Notes under the pieces: model-generated | The model's input: the letters and a program-made list of their open reading frames with translations, nothing else | Told to the model about the DNA's origin: nothing | Databases searched by the model: none | NCBI GenBank assembly: GCA_964584595.1 | Contig: CAZPAM010000001.1 | Coordinates: forward strand, 62,001 to 126,000 | DNA from: Scalindua sp964584595 | GTDB taxonomy: Bacteria; Planctomycetota; Brocadiia; Brocadiales; Scalinduaceae | DNA: 64,000 nt | Direction of reading: 5' to 3' | Part shown: piece by piece, positions 8,214 to 16,206 of the stretch | How the letters are laid out: every line of letters starts with the position of its first letter | How positions within the stretch are numbered: the first letter of the stretch is position 1 | Position numbers and translations under genes: made by a program

Positions 8214-10290
8214 GTTCGACGATAAATGCGAGGTTTGCAATGTTTTCAACATATATTTCGTTAACCTTTTTAACTAATAAGAGCCTGTTATTCTTAATAT
8301 TTTCGTCCTCTACATTGACGAAAACCTTATCAAAGAAATCATGAACCGGCTTTGCAAATGCATCATTATATGCAATCGACAGTTCCTCATACTTTCCCTG
8401 CGGAACGTATTGAAGTAATCCTTCATTTTCTTTCTTATAGACAGCCCATAATGCACTCTCCTCTTCTTCTATTAATAATTCTTCTTTAACCTCACCATGG
8501 ATTGTACAATTTTTCCCTATATTGAAAGTCCTCTCTACTACAGCTACAAGATTTTGCCAGATTGAAGTCTCTGCAATCCTGGTTACGACTTCTAATCTAC
8601 AAACAAAATCCGATATATTGTCAAAACCGGACTTCATTACTGATTCTACGATATCGTAACGATTGCCCCTTTCAATATAAACGTTATATACCCTATCCTT
8701 AAAGAAATCCATTATCTGTTCATAAACCTTATCACTTTCAGGACTAATATCTGCCAAGCTCGATAATGATTTTTCAAACACCATTTTTAAAGAGATATCA
8801 AGTTCTTTAGTCTCCAGGATACGTATTATCCCCTGTGCTTGCCTCCTGAGCGCGTAAGGGTCTTGAGAACCGGTAGGAATCAAACCGGCAGAGAAACAAC
8901 TTGCAATTATATCAAACTTATCTGCCAGGCTAAGCACAGTGCCTATCTCCGTCTCCGGCAACACATCATCAGCATACCTGGGTAAATAATGCTCAGCTAT
9001 CGACCTTGCAACCTCTTCATCCTCACCTTGTACCAGAGCATACTCACGTCCCATTATGCCCTGCAATTTTGGAAATTCGCCAACCATCTCAGTTAAAAGG
9101 TCAGTTTTGCATAACCTGGATGCACGATTAACCAATTCCAGTTTGTCAGGAGAAAAATTCAACTTCTCTGCCATAAAACGTGCCAGGCCGCCAATCCTTT
9201 CCCCCCTATTCAAGTAACTTCCTATATCTTCATGAAAAACAAGGCTTTCCAAGTCCTTAACCCTTTCATGAAGGGATATTTTTTTATCCTCATCCCAGAA
9301 GAAATTTGCATCAGCAAGTCTTGCTCTTAGAACACGTTCATTTCCTTTTCTGATAATTTTGCCATCACCGGAATCCCTGTCTGTAATTACAATAAATTCT
9401 GGCAACAACTTACCATCTTTGTCCTTAACAGGAAAATATCTTTGATGATCCTTCATCGCAGTCTCAATAACTTCTGATGGAATTGCCAGGTAACCTTTAT
9501 CAAAGCTGCACTTTACAGCACCCGGAAACTCGACAAGATTTGTCACCTCTTCAAGTAGATTTTCGTCATCCAGAGTAGTATCGTAAACAGAAAGGACAGA
9601 ATTTATCTCTTCCCTGATAATGTCCCTTCTTTCGCCTATCTCTACTATTACATTTTCACTCTTTAATATCCCTCTGTAGCTTTCATAATCAGCACCCTTA
9701 ATATCTATGACATTGTTAGATAGAAATTGGTGTCCGTTTGTTTTACGATCAGCCTGTATGCCATTTAATTCCAGATTGATAACGTCTTTATCAAAAAGCG
9801 CCATAATTGTGCGTATGGGTCGTGCAAAATACAATTTATCTGCTTTCCATCTCATAGATTTTGGAAAAGCGATTGACGTAATGATAGAGGTCAATATTTC
9901 CGGCAGGAGGTCAAATATCCTCCGCCCTTCTATCTCCTTTACTGCGAAGCAATACTTTCCATTGGATGTTTCCACAACCTTCATTTCTTCAGCCTTAACC
10001 CCTTGTGAACCTGCAAAACCAATAGCCGCTTTAGTCGGCTTTCCACTTTCATCAAAGGCAACCTTTGCTGAAGGCCCCTTTACTTCCTGCACAATATCCT
10101 CCTGCCTTTGCGGTAATCCACTTGCAAATAGTACCAGCCGCCTAGGTGTACCGGTAGTATGTATACTGTCAAAGCTTAGGCGGTTCTTTGTTACCTGCTC
10201 TTTAAACAACTCTTCCATCTGTTTTAGAGCGGGTTCTATATAACCTGCAGGAATCTCTTCAGTGCCTATTTCCAACAAAAGATTGGACAT
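8203..10290 (-). CDS. glyS: Glycyl-tRNA synthetase, beta subunit
   Basis: The beta chain of the heterotetrameric (alpha2beta2) bacterial glycyl-tRNA synthetase, involved in tRNA recognition. Its 695 residues match the family, and the N-terminus LLLEIGTEEIPAGYIEPAL is the classic GlyS opening. The C-terminal part resembles a DALR anticodon-binding domain. The catalytic alpha subunit (glyQ), usually next to it, is not in this window; the upstream neighbour is instead a cyclophilin-like protein three bases away. The 3' end overlaps xerD, suggesting co-transcription of 10862-7317. Confidence 0.95.
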   Translation of the reverse strand: MSNLLLEIGTEEIPAGYIEPALKQMEELFKEQVTKNRLSFDSIHTTGTPRRLVLFASGLPQRQEDIVQEVKGPSAKVAFDESGKPTKAAIGFAGSQGVKAEEMKVVETSNGKYCFAVKEIEGRRIFDLLPEILTSIITSIAFPKSMRWKADKLYFARPIRTIMALFDKDVINLELNGIQADRKTNGHQFLSNNVIDIKGADYESYRGILKSENVIVEIGERRDIIREEINSVLSVYDTTLDDENLLEEVTNLVEFPGAVKCSFDKGYLAIPSEVIETAMKDHQRYFPVKDKDGKLLPEFIVITDRDSGDGKIIRKGNERVLRARLADANFFWDEDKKISLHERVKDLESLVFHEDIGSYLNRGERIGGLARFMAEKLNFSPDKLELVNRASRLCKTDLLTEMVGEFPKLQGIMGREYALVQGEDEEVARSIAEHYLPRYADDVLPETEIGTVLSLADKFDIIASCFSAGLIPTGSQDPYALRRQAQGIIRILETKELDISLKMVFEKSLSSLADISPESDKVYEQIMDFFKDRVYNVYIERGNRYDIVESVMKSGFDNISDFVCRLEVVTRIAETSIWQNLVAVVERTFNIGKNCTIHGEVKEELLIEEEESALWAVYKKENEGLLQYVPQGKYEELSIAYNDAFAKPVHDFFDKVFVNVEDENIKNNRLLLVKKVNEIYVENIANLAFIVEHDR

Positions 10291-10293
10291 AAT

Positions 10294-10668
10294 TTATTCT
10301 ATTCTTTCCAATTTGATATTGGTACCATCACGTACACTCTTAAACATTTCAACATCACCCTCAACCCTGCCAACTATGTTAACGGCACTGGCAGGACGTA
10401 TCTCATCGCCTTGACTGGCTGGTGTCGGGCCAAAGAATATGCAGAAGGCCTTTCCTGTCGGCCAGTAACCCAGATCGCCTTTTTCAACTACCTCTTTTGC
10501 AGTCTCATCCAAAGTTGATTTAACAGGGATATCAAAATATATCTCTTCTCCCCACGTATTCACGGTATTTTCAATCGGCAACGTATCCCAGATAGCTTCT
10601 GACGTCTTACTATCCAGTAGTTCCGCCACCGCAGAGACGTCACCTGCAATTATCCCGATCTTCTTCAT
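10294..10668 (-). CDS. Cyclophilin-like fold protein (TM1367 type)
   Basis: A 124-residue cytoplasmic protein strongly resembling the TM1367/DUF369-type cyclophilin-like family. The diagnostic stretches NTWGEEIYFDIPV, GDLGYWPTGKAFCIFFGPTP and IRPASAVNIVGRVEGD are all present. The fold is that of cyclophilins, but prolyl isomerase activity is not established for this family. It lies three bases upstream of glyS and 11 bases downstream of the small membrane protein, so it is probably in the same transcript. The biological role is unknown. Confidence 0.8.
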   Translation of the reverse strand: MKKIGIIAGDVSAVAELLDSKTSEAIWDTLPIENTVNTWGEEIYFDIPVKSTLDETAKEVVEKGDLGYWPTGKAFCIFFGPTPASQGDEIRPASAVNIVGRVEGDVEMFKSVRDGTNIKLERIE

Positions 10669-10679
10669 AATCCCTGTTA

Positions 10680-10877
10680 TCAGAGTTCACTTTTTCTCAT
10701 ATTCTTGACAAAAAAGAATACGCCCATGGCAAACATCCAGGCATAAATAACTACATTCTTCTTTGAATATTCCATAGCGCCAGTAAAATTAGTAATTATC
10801 AACATTAAGGACGACGCCATCAGGACGACAGATAACATCATCAGCATCTTAGGTCTATTCAATGCATTTACCTCCAT
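10680..10877 (-). CDS. Small two-helix membrane protein
   Basis: A short protein with two hydrophobic segments (MLMMLSVVLMASSLMLIIT and VVIYAWMFAMGVFFFV) and a basic tail, likely an inner-membrane hairpin. The start is uncertain. A TTG at 10898 and an ATG at 10877 are in frame. The best Shine-Dalgarno sequence, GGAGGT, sits seven bases before an in-frame TTG at 10862, which would make a protein of 60 residues beginning NRPKML. It is 11 bases upstream of the cyclophilin-like gene, and the two are probably translated from one message. No family is recognised. Confidence 0.55.
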   Translation of the reverse strand: MEVNALNRPKMLMMLSVVLMASSLMLIITNFTGAMEYSKKNVVIYAWMFAMGVFFFVKNMRKSEL

Positions 10878-11059
10878 ATCTCCGGTTTCTATCTCCAAAA
10901 ACCATAAATCAAGCCTCCAACAGAGCCTTCCCAGCGACCGTATTGTATAAATCTATCCATTTGTACACCCCGGTAGACCCTGTTATTATAGCAAGCCATA
11001 TTTGATTGAATATAACTACAAATGAGTTAGGAGTGTAAACAAAATGAAATTATATAAAA

Positions 11060-11112
11060 TGGGCCCACTAGGATTATGAGTCCGTTGCTCTAACCAACTG
11101 AGCTATGGGCCC
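11060..11112 (-). pseudogene. tRNA-Met(CAU)-like pseudogene lacking variable loop and most of T arm
   Basis: Read on the minus strand, the acceptor GGGCCCA pairs exactly with TGGGCCC before discriminator A. The TA at 8-9 and the D arm GCTC-AGTTGGTTA-GAGC are intact, followed by ACGGA and an anticodon loop CTCATAA (CAU). After TCC the sequence jumps straight to TAG and the 3' acceptor strand. The gene is 53 bases, whereas this D-loop predicts 74, so about 21 bases are missing. AATCC normally occurs both at the anticodon stem and at the T loop/stem (GTTCGAATCC), so deletion between these direct repeats explains the structure. No CCA is encoded. Confidence 0.75.
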
Positions 11113-11324
11113 CGAAATGATCTATGGAGTGATCAAGTGCTCTATTTCATATTTATGGTGACGTAGTTCGGCTTGAACATACGCCCGCTTATATGTAAAC
11201 TACGAGAAGGAGTTTATCAATTTTTCATTTTAGTTTCAAGTGTTTTGTTTTACTCAGGTTATAGCCAAAAACAGGATAAGCTTAAGACGGTTGATTCAAA
11301 TGTTCTTTATAAATTCAATTTAAC

Positions 11325-11353
11325 TTGACATGATGTGATTATAAAAATAAAAT
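11325..11353 (+). promoter_or_regulatory. Sigma70-type promoter for the oxidoreductase-metF pair
   Basis: An exact TTGACA (11325-11330), a 17-base spacer and TAAAAT (11348-11353, five of six consensus bases). The predicted start near 11360 leaves a leader of about 50 bases to the ATG at 11412. It is the best promoter match found in the window. Confidence 0.6.
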
Positions 11354-11411
11354 GTTGGATTCCTAAGTGGAAGATTCCGTAAGGTGTTTATATATTTAAG
11401 GTAAAAAGCAA

Positions 11412-13490
11412 ATGACAGATGTTTTTGGTGATAAAACAAAAATGAACAGACACGAGATTGACGAAGAAGCTCCATGCATTGTAGCCTGTCCGATCCGGCA
11501 GGATGCACGTGATTATGTACAATTGATTGCAAGGGGAAAGTTTGCTGAAGCAATGCAGGTCGTAGCAGAAAGGAATACATTGCCGTCTGCATGCGGCCGC
11601 ATATGTACACATCCATGTGAAACAGAATGTAGAAGGAACAGTATAGATAAACCTATAGCTATTGCATGGCTCAAACGGTTCCTTGCTGACGGTTATTACC
11701 ACGAAGCATCACAAGGAAATAAGGTGCAGGCAGAAACCAAGTATTCTGAAAAGATTGCAATCATTGGTGCCGGGCCGGCAGGCCTGGCAGCCGCAAAAGA
11801 CCTGTCACTCCTTGGATATAAATGTACTATCTTTGAGTCACACTCCGAACCAGGAGGTATGCTTCGTATGGGAGTGCCAACATACCGCCTGCCCAGAGAT
11901 TTCATGGACAAAGACATTAACTTTATAAAAAAACTGGGAGTAGAAATAAAGTATAATACAACTGTAGGCAAGGACTTTTCATTCAGCGATTTAAAGAATG
12001 AAGGTTATGAGATTACGTTTATAGCTGTAGGTTTGCCTGTAACCAGACGATTACCCATTGAGGGCACAGACTTAGATGGCGTTCAGGATGCTATTACATT
12101 CCTTAAAAGCGCAAACTGCCATAACAATGCAAAGGTTGGAAATAATGTCCTGGTTATTGGTGGCGGAGCGGTTGCAATGGATTGTGCAAGGACGGCCTTA
12201 AGGCTTGGACCGAAGGAAGTCCACATTGCATGCCTTGAGTCTAGAAGTGAGATGCCAACAAGTGATTACGAGATCGAAGAAACATTGCAGGAAAAGGCAA
12301 TACTTCATACTTCAGTAGGCCCAAAAAGAATCGTAGGAGAAAATGGTAAGGTTGCAGGCCTTGAAACACTTAAGGTAAAATCTGTTTTTGACAGCCAGGG
12401 CAGATTCAATCCCACATTTCATGAGAACAGTGAATCCATATTAGACGCAGATACTATTATTCTGGCCATAGGCCAGGCCTCTGATTTATCATTTCTTGAA
12501 GGGCAGGAGAAAATTCAAATTACCAGAGGAGGCACAATAACCGTAAACGCTGACACTCTGAGCACTGATATGCCTGGTGTTTTTGCTGGTGGAGATATTG
12601 TATTAGGCAGAGGAACACTTACTATGGGCTTAGGGCATGGTAAGAAGGCGGCATTATCAATCCACAATTATCTCAGAAAATCTTCGGAAACAGACTATAA
12701 ATTCAGAGATGTTAAACCTATTGACGAACTATCAGAGTCAGAAACAAGGGTGGAGAGAATAAAGAAAGAAGCGAGGGATGAAATGCCATCTCTTGATCCA
12801 AATACAAGGGTGGGAAATTTTGATGAAGTCGAACTTGGTTTTACTGAAGAGGTGGCAGTACGTGAAGCAATGCGTTGTATGAACTGCGGAAACGGTGCTA
12901 CCATCTCGCCAGAAGTTTGTATTGCATGCTTAACATGTGTCCGGGTTTGTCCTTTTGAAATCCCAAAGATTAAAGAAGATGAAAATTCTGCTTATATTAA
13001 TAACGATTGCCAATCATGCGGAATGTGTGTTGTAGAATGTCCAGCCAAGGCAATAGAATTTAAAGGATCGTATGAGGATATGGGCAAAGATCACTTAAAT
13101 GACGCTTTCAAGGAAGCAGGAACCTCTGAGCCGTTAATAATAAACTTCTATTGCAGTTATAACCTGGACTTTGCACTCTCCAGAGAAGAGCTACCAAAAA
13201 ATATCAGGCAGGTTAATTTGCTCAGTTTAGGAAAGTTAAGCCCCGGATTAATACTTGAGGCATTTGAGAAAGGTGCAGATGGCGTTTTAATTACATCATG
13301 TGACGACTCGTGTCATTTCGGAGATTCATGTAATGCCTGGGCCGAGCAAAAAACTAAAACTGCAATGGATTTCCTATCTTCAATTGGTATAGAAAAGGAA
13401 AGGATAAAGTGTCACATTCATTCTACCCACAATGAGGAAGGCTTTCTACAAACAGCAAATCAATTGATAGAAGAGATACGAAAACTTTGA
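11412..13490 (+). CDS. GltD-like FAD/NAD(P)H oxidoreductase fused to ferredoxin and MvhD domains
   Basis: An electron-transfer flavoprotein. Residues 20-65 form the Cys-rich helical Fe-S domain of GltD-type proteins (CIVAC, ACGRICTHPCETEC). FAD binds at GAGPAGLAAA near 118, and NAD(P) at IGGGAVAMD near 248. GGDIVLGRGTLTMGLGHGKK completes the FAD fold. Two 4Fe-4S motifs follow, CIACLTCVRVCP near 503 and CQSCGMCVVECP near 534. From about 576 the C-terminus (FYCSYN, SCDDSCHFGDSCNAW) resembles MvhD, the delta subunit that links hydrogenase to heterodisulfide reductase. The gene is 55 bases upstream of metF, so it probably passes electrons to or from methylenetetrahydrofolate reductase. In some acetogens separate hdr/mvhD/metV genes fill this place. 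Confidence 0.85.
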   Translation: MTDVFGDKTKMNRHEIDEEAPCIVACPIRQDARDYVQLIARGKFAEAMQVVAERNTLPSACGRICTHPCETECRRNSIDKPIAIAWLKRFLADGYYHEASQGNKVQAETKYSEKIAIIGAGPAGLAAAKDLSLLGYKCTIFESHSEPGGMLRMGVPTYRLPRDFMDKDINFIKKLGVEIKYNTTVGKDFSFSDLKNEGYEITFIAVGLPVTRRLPIEGTDLDGVQDAITFLKSANCHNNAKVGNNVLVIGGGAVAMDCARTALRLGPKEVHIACLESRSEMPTSDYEIEETLQEKAILHTSVGPKRIVGENGKVAGLETLKVKSVFDSQGRFNPTFHENSESILDADTIILAIGQASDLSFLEGQEKIQITRGGTITVNADTLSTDMPGVFAGGDIVLGRGTLTMGLGHGKKAALSIHNYLRKSSETDYKFRDVKPIDELSESETRVERIKKEARDEMPSLDPNTRVGNFDEVELGFTEEVAVREAMRCMNCGNGATISPEVCIACLTCVRVCPFEIPKIKEDENSAYINNDCQSCGMCVVECPAKAIEFKGSYEDMGKDHLNDAFKEAGTSEPLIINFYCSYNLDFALSREELPKNIRQVNLLSLGKLSPGLILEAFEKGADGVLITSCDDSCHFGDSCNAWAEQKTKTAMDFLSSIGIEKERIKCHIHSTHNEEGFLQTANQLIEEIRKL

Positions 13491-13545
13491 AGAATAATTT
13501 AGCCTTATCTTTTTCACAAAATCTTAACAATCTCATTATATTACT

Positions 13546-14496
13546 ATGAGTGAAGAGCACAATACAAATACTAATAACATAAAAGCTGGAAGTAACCTTG
13601 AGAAACTGCTCAGGAAAGGCGAGTTTGTTGTTACGTCAGAACTGGGACCACCCAGAGGCGCCAGCCGTGAAGCTGTAGAGAAGAAAGCCGAAATCTTGAA
13701 AGGCTATGCTGACGCATTTAATCTAACTGACTGCCAAACAGCAATGGTACGCCTTTCCAGTATCGCAAGCGGAGCCATACTCCTTAACATGGGAATGGAA
13801 CCTGTCATACAAATGACCTGTAGAGACAGGAATAGAATAGCAATGCAAAGTGATATACTTGGCGCCGCTGGCCTGGGAATGAAAAATCTTCTATGCCTGA
13901 CCGGAGACCATCAATGCTTTGGTGACCATCCTGATGCGAAAGGTGTCTTTGATGTCGATTCAATTCAACTTCTGGATATTGTCAGGCAAATGAGAGATGA
14001 GAAGAAGTTTCAATCAGGCGAAGAGCTAAAGACTGAACCCAGGCTTTTCCTAGGTGCTGCAGCTAATCCTTTTGCTGACCCTTTCAACTATCGAGCTATT
14101 CGTCTTGCAAAAAAAATAAAAGCCGGAGCTGATTTCATACAAACACAGATTATCTATAACGTGGAGAAATTTGAGAAATGGATGAGCATGGTGCGGGAGA
14201 TGGGATTACATAAGAAAGTTTTCATCTTAGCCGGCGTTACTCCGATCAGGTCTCTGGGCATGGCTAAATACATGAAGAAGAATGTTCCCGGCATGGATGT
14301 TCCTGATGAGATAATAAAACGTCTGGAGGGAGTGGAAAAGAAAAAGGCTGAGGGAATAAATATCTGCCTTGAGATAATCGAGCGAGTACGCAAAGTTGAA
14401 GGAGTCTCAGGAGTTCACATCATGGCTGTTGAGTGGGAAGAAATAGTTCCGGAAATCACAGAAAGAGCTGGCCTGCTTCCAAGACCAATACCATAA
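13546..14496 (+). CDS. metF: Methylenetetrahydrofolate reductase
   Basis: FAD-dependent interconversion of 5,10-methylene- and 5-methyl-tetrahydrofolate, in the cytoplasm. It serves methionine synthesis or the methyl branch of the Wood-Ljungdahl pathway. The 316-residue TIM-barrel protein contains FVVTSELGPPRG, QMTCRDRNR, LCLTGDH, and FIQTQIIYNVEKF followed by VFILAGVTPI, all familiar MetF features. The zinc-binding partner MetV is not adjacent. The coupled GltD/MvhD-type protein upstream suggests that electrons come from ferredoxin or NAD(P)H through that protein. It ends 22 bases from the convergent cNMP/FHA gene. Confidence 0.92.
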   Translation: MSEEHNTNTNNIKAGSNLEKLLRKGEFVVTSELGPPRGASREAVEKKAEILKGYADAFNLTDCQTAMVRLSSIASGAILLNMGMEPVIQMTCRDRNRIAMQSDILGAAGLGMKNLLCLTGDHQCFGDHPDAKGVFDVDSIQLLDIVRQMRDEKKFQSGEELKTEPRLFLGAAANPFADPFNYRAIRLAKKIKAGADFIQTQIIYNVEKFEKWMSMVREMGLHKKVFILAGVTPIRSLGMAKYMKKNVPGMDVPDEIIKRLEGVEKKKAEGINICLEIIERVRKVEGVSGVHIMAVEWEEIVPEITERAGLLPRPIP

Positions 14497-14518
14497 ACCA
14501 CCCCTTTATCACACACTA

Positions 14519-15268
14519 TCATCTAATTTCAAGTTTAAATACAAATGGTGAATTACGCATTCCTACGGTTACTTCATTAATACTCTTCTTTAATATATGT
14601 TGCTCTTGTATTTTTATACCATTAACAATCGTACCCAACCTGCTCCCTCTATCAACAACAACAATATCTCCTCTTATATTATCTACAGAAAAGTGATTCC
14701 TGGATACATTAAGAGGCTGAGAATCTCTTAAATATAAATCATTATCAGAAAGGCAATCCAACCCCCCTGAACTAGATTCGCGTCCAACCTTGAATGGAAA
14801 TTTATTTATCTCCATTTCACCATTATTTAACACATCTTTACCAGCTTCACTAATCCCCGAAAGGACAACAACTCTTGCACCCAATCCCTTGTGTTCTTTT
14901 GTTTCCTTATCACCCGGAGTATCCTTACTAGTAAGCATCTTGTTGGCAGTTCTCAATCTTTCAAAGAGTGACTTTATAATAGGCAAAAGCGCTTTAGGGT
15001 TTTTCTCAAAGAGCTCATTAAAATTGTCACGACTAATCACAGCTAATCGCACATCCTCGATGGCCGTAACTGTAGCTGATCTGGGTTTATCTTCAACCAA
15101 GCCCATTTCACCAAATATTTGCTTCTCTCCCAAAATCGCCAGAATCGCTTTTTCATTATTTACTAAATCTGATACCTCAACTTTTCCAGACTCAATAATG
15201 TATGCACATGTTCCACTTGAGTCTTTATCAATTATATTATCACCTTTTCTGAACGTTTTAGTTTCCAT
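14519..15268 (-). CDS. Cyclic nucleotide-binding and FHA domain protein
   Basis: A 249-residue signalling protein. Residues 1-115 are a cNMP-binding-type beta barrel (GDNIIDKDSSGTCAYIIESG, FGEMGLVEDKPRSATVTA) with the Arg-Ser-Ala phosphate-binding cassette. Residues 150-248 form an FHA domain with the phosphothreonine-binding signature VSRNHFSV and DRGSRLGTIVNG. There is no DNA-binding or enzymatic domain, so it probably tethers phosphorylated partners in response to a nucleotide. It precedes the glycan locus on the same strand and could take part in regulating it, but that is only a positional guess. Confidence 0.85.
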   Translation of the reverse strand: METKTFRKGDNIIDKDSSGTCAYIIESGKVEVSDLVNNEKAILAILGEKQIFGEMGLVEDKPRSATVTAIEDVRLAVISRDNFNELFEKNPKALLPIIKSLFERLRTANKMLTSKDTPGDKETKEHKGLGARVVVLSGISEAGKDVLNNGEMEINKFPFKVGRESSSGGLDCLSDNDLYLRDSQPLNVSRNHFSVDNIRGDIVVVDRGSRLGTIVNGIKIQEQHILKKSINEVTVGMRNSPFVFKLEIR

Positions 15269-15297
15269 TTTATCACTCCCAAAAAAGAAATTAATAA

Positions 15298-16164
15298 CTA
15301 AAATGCAGCAAGTACAATAATACCTGAAACCATAACTGTAGCCCCCAGAAGCCGTTCCTTAATATTTGTTTCCTTAAAAAACATAATACCATAAAGAACA
15401 CCAAAAAGAATACTCAAACGTTTTACTGAAACCATATAAGATACTTCAATAAGACTAATTGCCTTTAGATGTGTAATTATCATTGTCGCTATCAATAGCC
15501 CTATAAAAATAAAAGGTATTGGCCTGGAAATTGATTTCGACAAGAAGTGTTTACTCTTAAGACTGATTATTATGAATAAAACCAGTGACAACAAGAATAT
15601 ATAAATAACACTAAAAAATTCCGGGCTCGAATGTTGTACCGCTATCTTACCAAGGCATGCTCCTATGCTGAAGATAAAAGCAACAATAATCATTAATACA
15701 GATCCCTTTTCTTTAGCTATTGCCTTAAATGGCGCAAGAAATCCCTGGCTAATAGTGTGAACGTTCAATAAATAACCGCCAATTACGACTAACATTATAC
15801 CTATAAAACCGAATTTATCAGGCTTTTCTCCTAAAATAATATATGATGTTCCTATCAGAAAGACAGGGGTTAAAGATAAAAATGGAAGTGTTAGCGAAAG
15901 AGGTGATACCTTTATTGCCTTCATATATAACAACACTGCCATTATATCAAGTGGGACAGCCAAAAATGTAATCATAAAGAAGATGCGATCAAGTTCTGGG
16001 ATGTCTATGAATGGGATAAGAGCCGCAATAAAAGGAGCTGCATACCCTGTTCTTGCCCAGGCAACAATAGATGGATCTGTATTATCGTCTAATACTTTTT
16101 TACTGAGTGCATCTGCGGTTGCCAAACTTAATGCACAAACAAAAGCGTAAATAAACCAACTCAT
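15298..16164 (-). CDS. EamA/DMT-family membrane transporter
   Basis: A 288-residue inner-membrane protein with about ten hydrophobic segments in two repeated halves, as in drug/metabolite transporters of the EamA family. The first half ends near the conserved IILGEKPDKFGFIGIMLVVIGGYL and the second near FFKETNIKERLLGATVMVSGIIVL, the usual signature of each EamA repeat. The substrate is unknown. It lies between the cNMP/FHA gene and the first polyprenyl glycosylphosphotransferase, and might move a lipid-linked sugar or metabolite, since some EamA relatives (for example ArnE/F) flip lipid-sugars. Confidence 0.8.
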   Translation of the reverse strand: MSWFIYAFVCALSLATADALSKKVLDDNTDPSIVAWARTGYAAPFIAALIPFIDIPELDRIFFMITFLAVPLDIMAVLLYMKAIKVSPLSLTLPFLSLTPVFLIGTSYIILGEKPDKFGFIGIMLVVIGGYLLNVHTISQGFLAPFKAIAKEKGSVLMIIVAFIFSIGACLGKIAVQHSSPEFFSVIYIFLLSLVLFIIISLKSKHFLSKSISRPIPFIFIGLLIATMIITHLKAISLIEVSYMVSVKRLSILFGVLYGIMFFKETNIKERLLGATVMVSGIIVLAAF

Positions 16165-16206
16165 TTAACTTTGCCATAATTAATTCTTGTGTTTGTACAA
16201 AACAAT

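Larger units (their letters stand above)
10878..11411. other. Intergenic region with tRNA pseudogene and promoter
   Basis: Apart from the tRNA-like remnant (11060-11112) and the promoter before the GltD-like gene (11325-11353), I see no ORF with coding character, no clear terminator and no repeat in this stretch. Confidence 0.5.

Noticed and set aside
9707..10243. 178-codon plus-strand ORF inside glyS
   Set aside because: It is fully antisense to a strongly supported glyS frame and has no family resemblance or ribosome binding site.
11060..11112. Functional tRNA gene
   Set aside because: The variable loop and T arm are missing and the lower anticodon stem does not pair, so normal tRNA function is very unlikely.
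14790..15320. 176-codon plus-strand ORF
   Set aside because: It is antisense to the cNMP/FHA gene; composition is low in charged residues and typical of a shadow frame.
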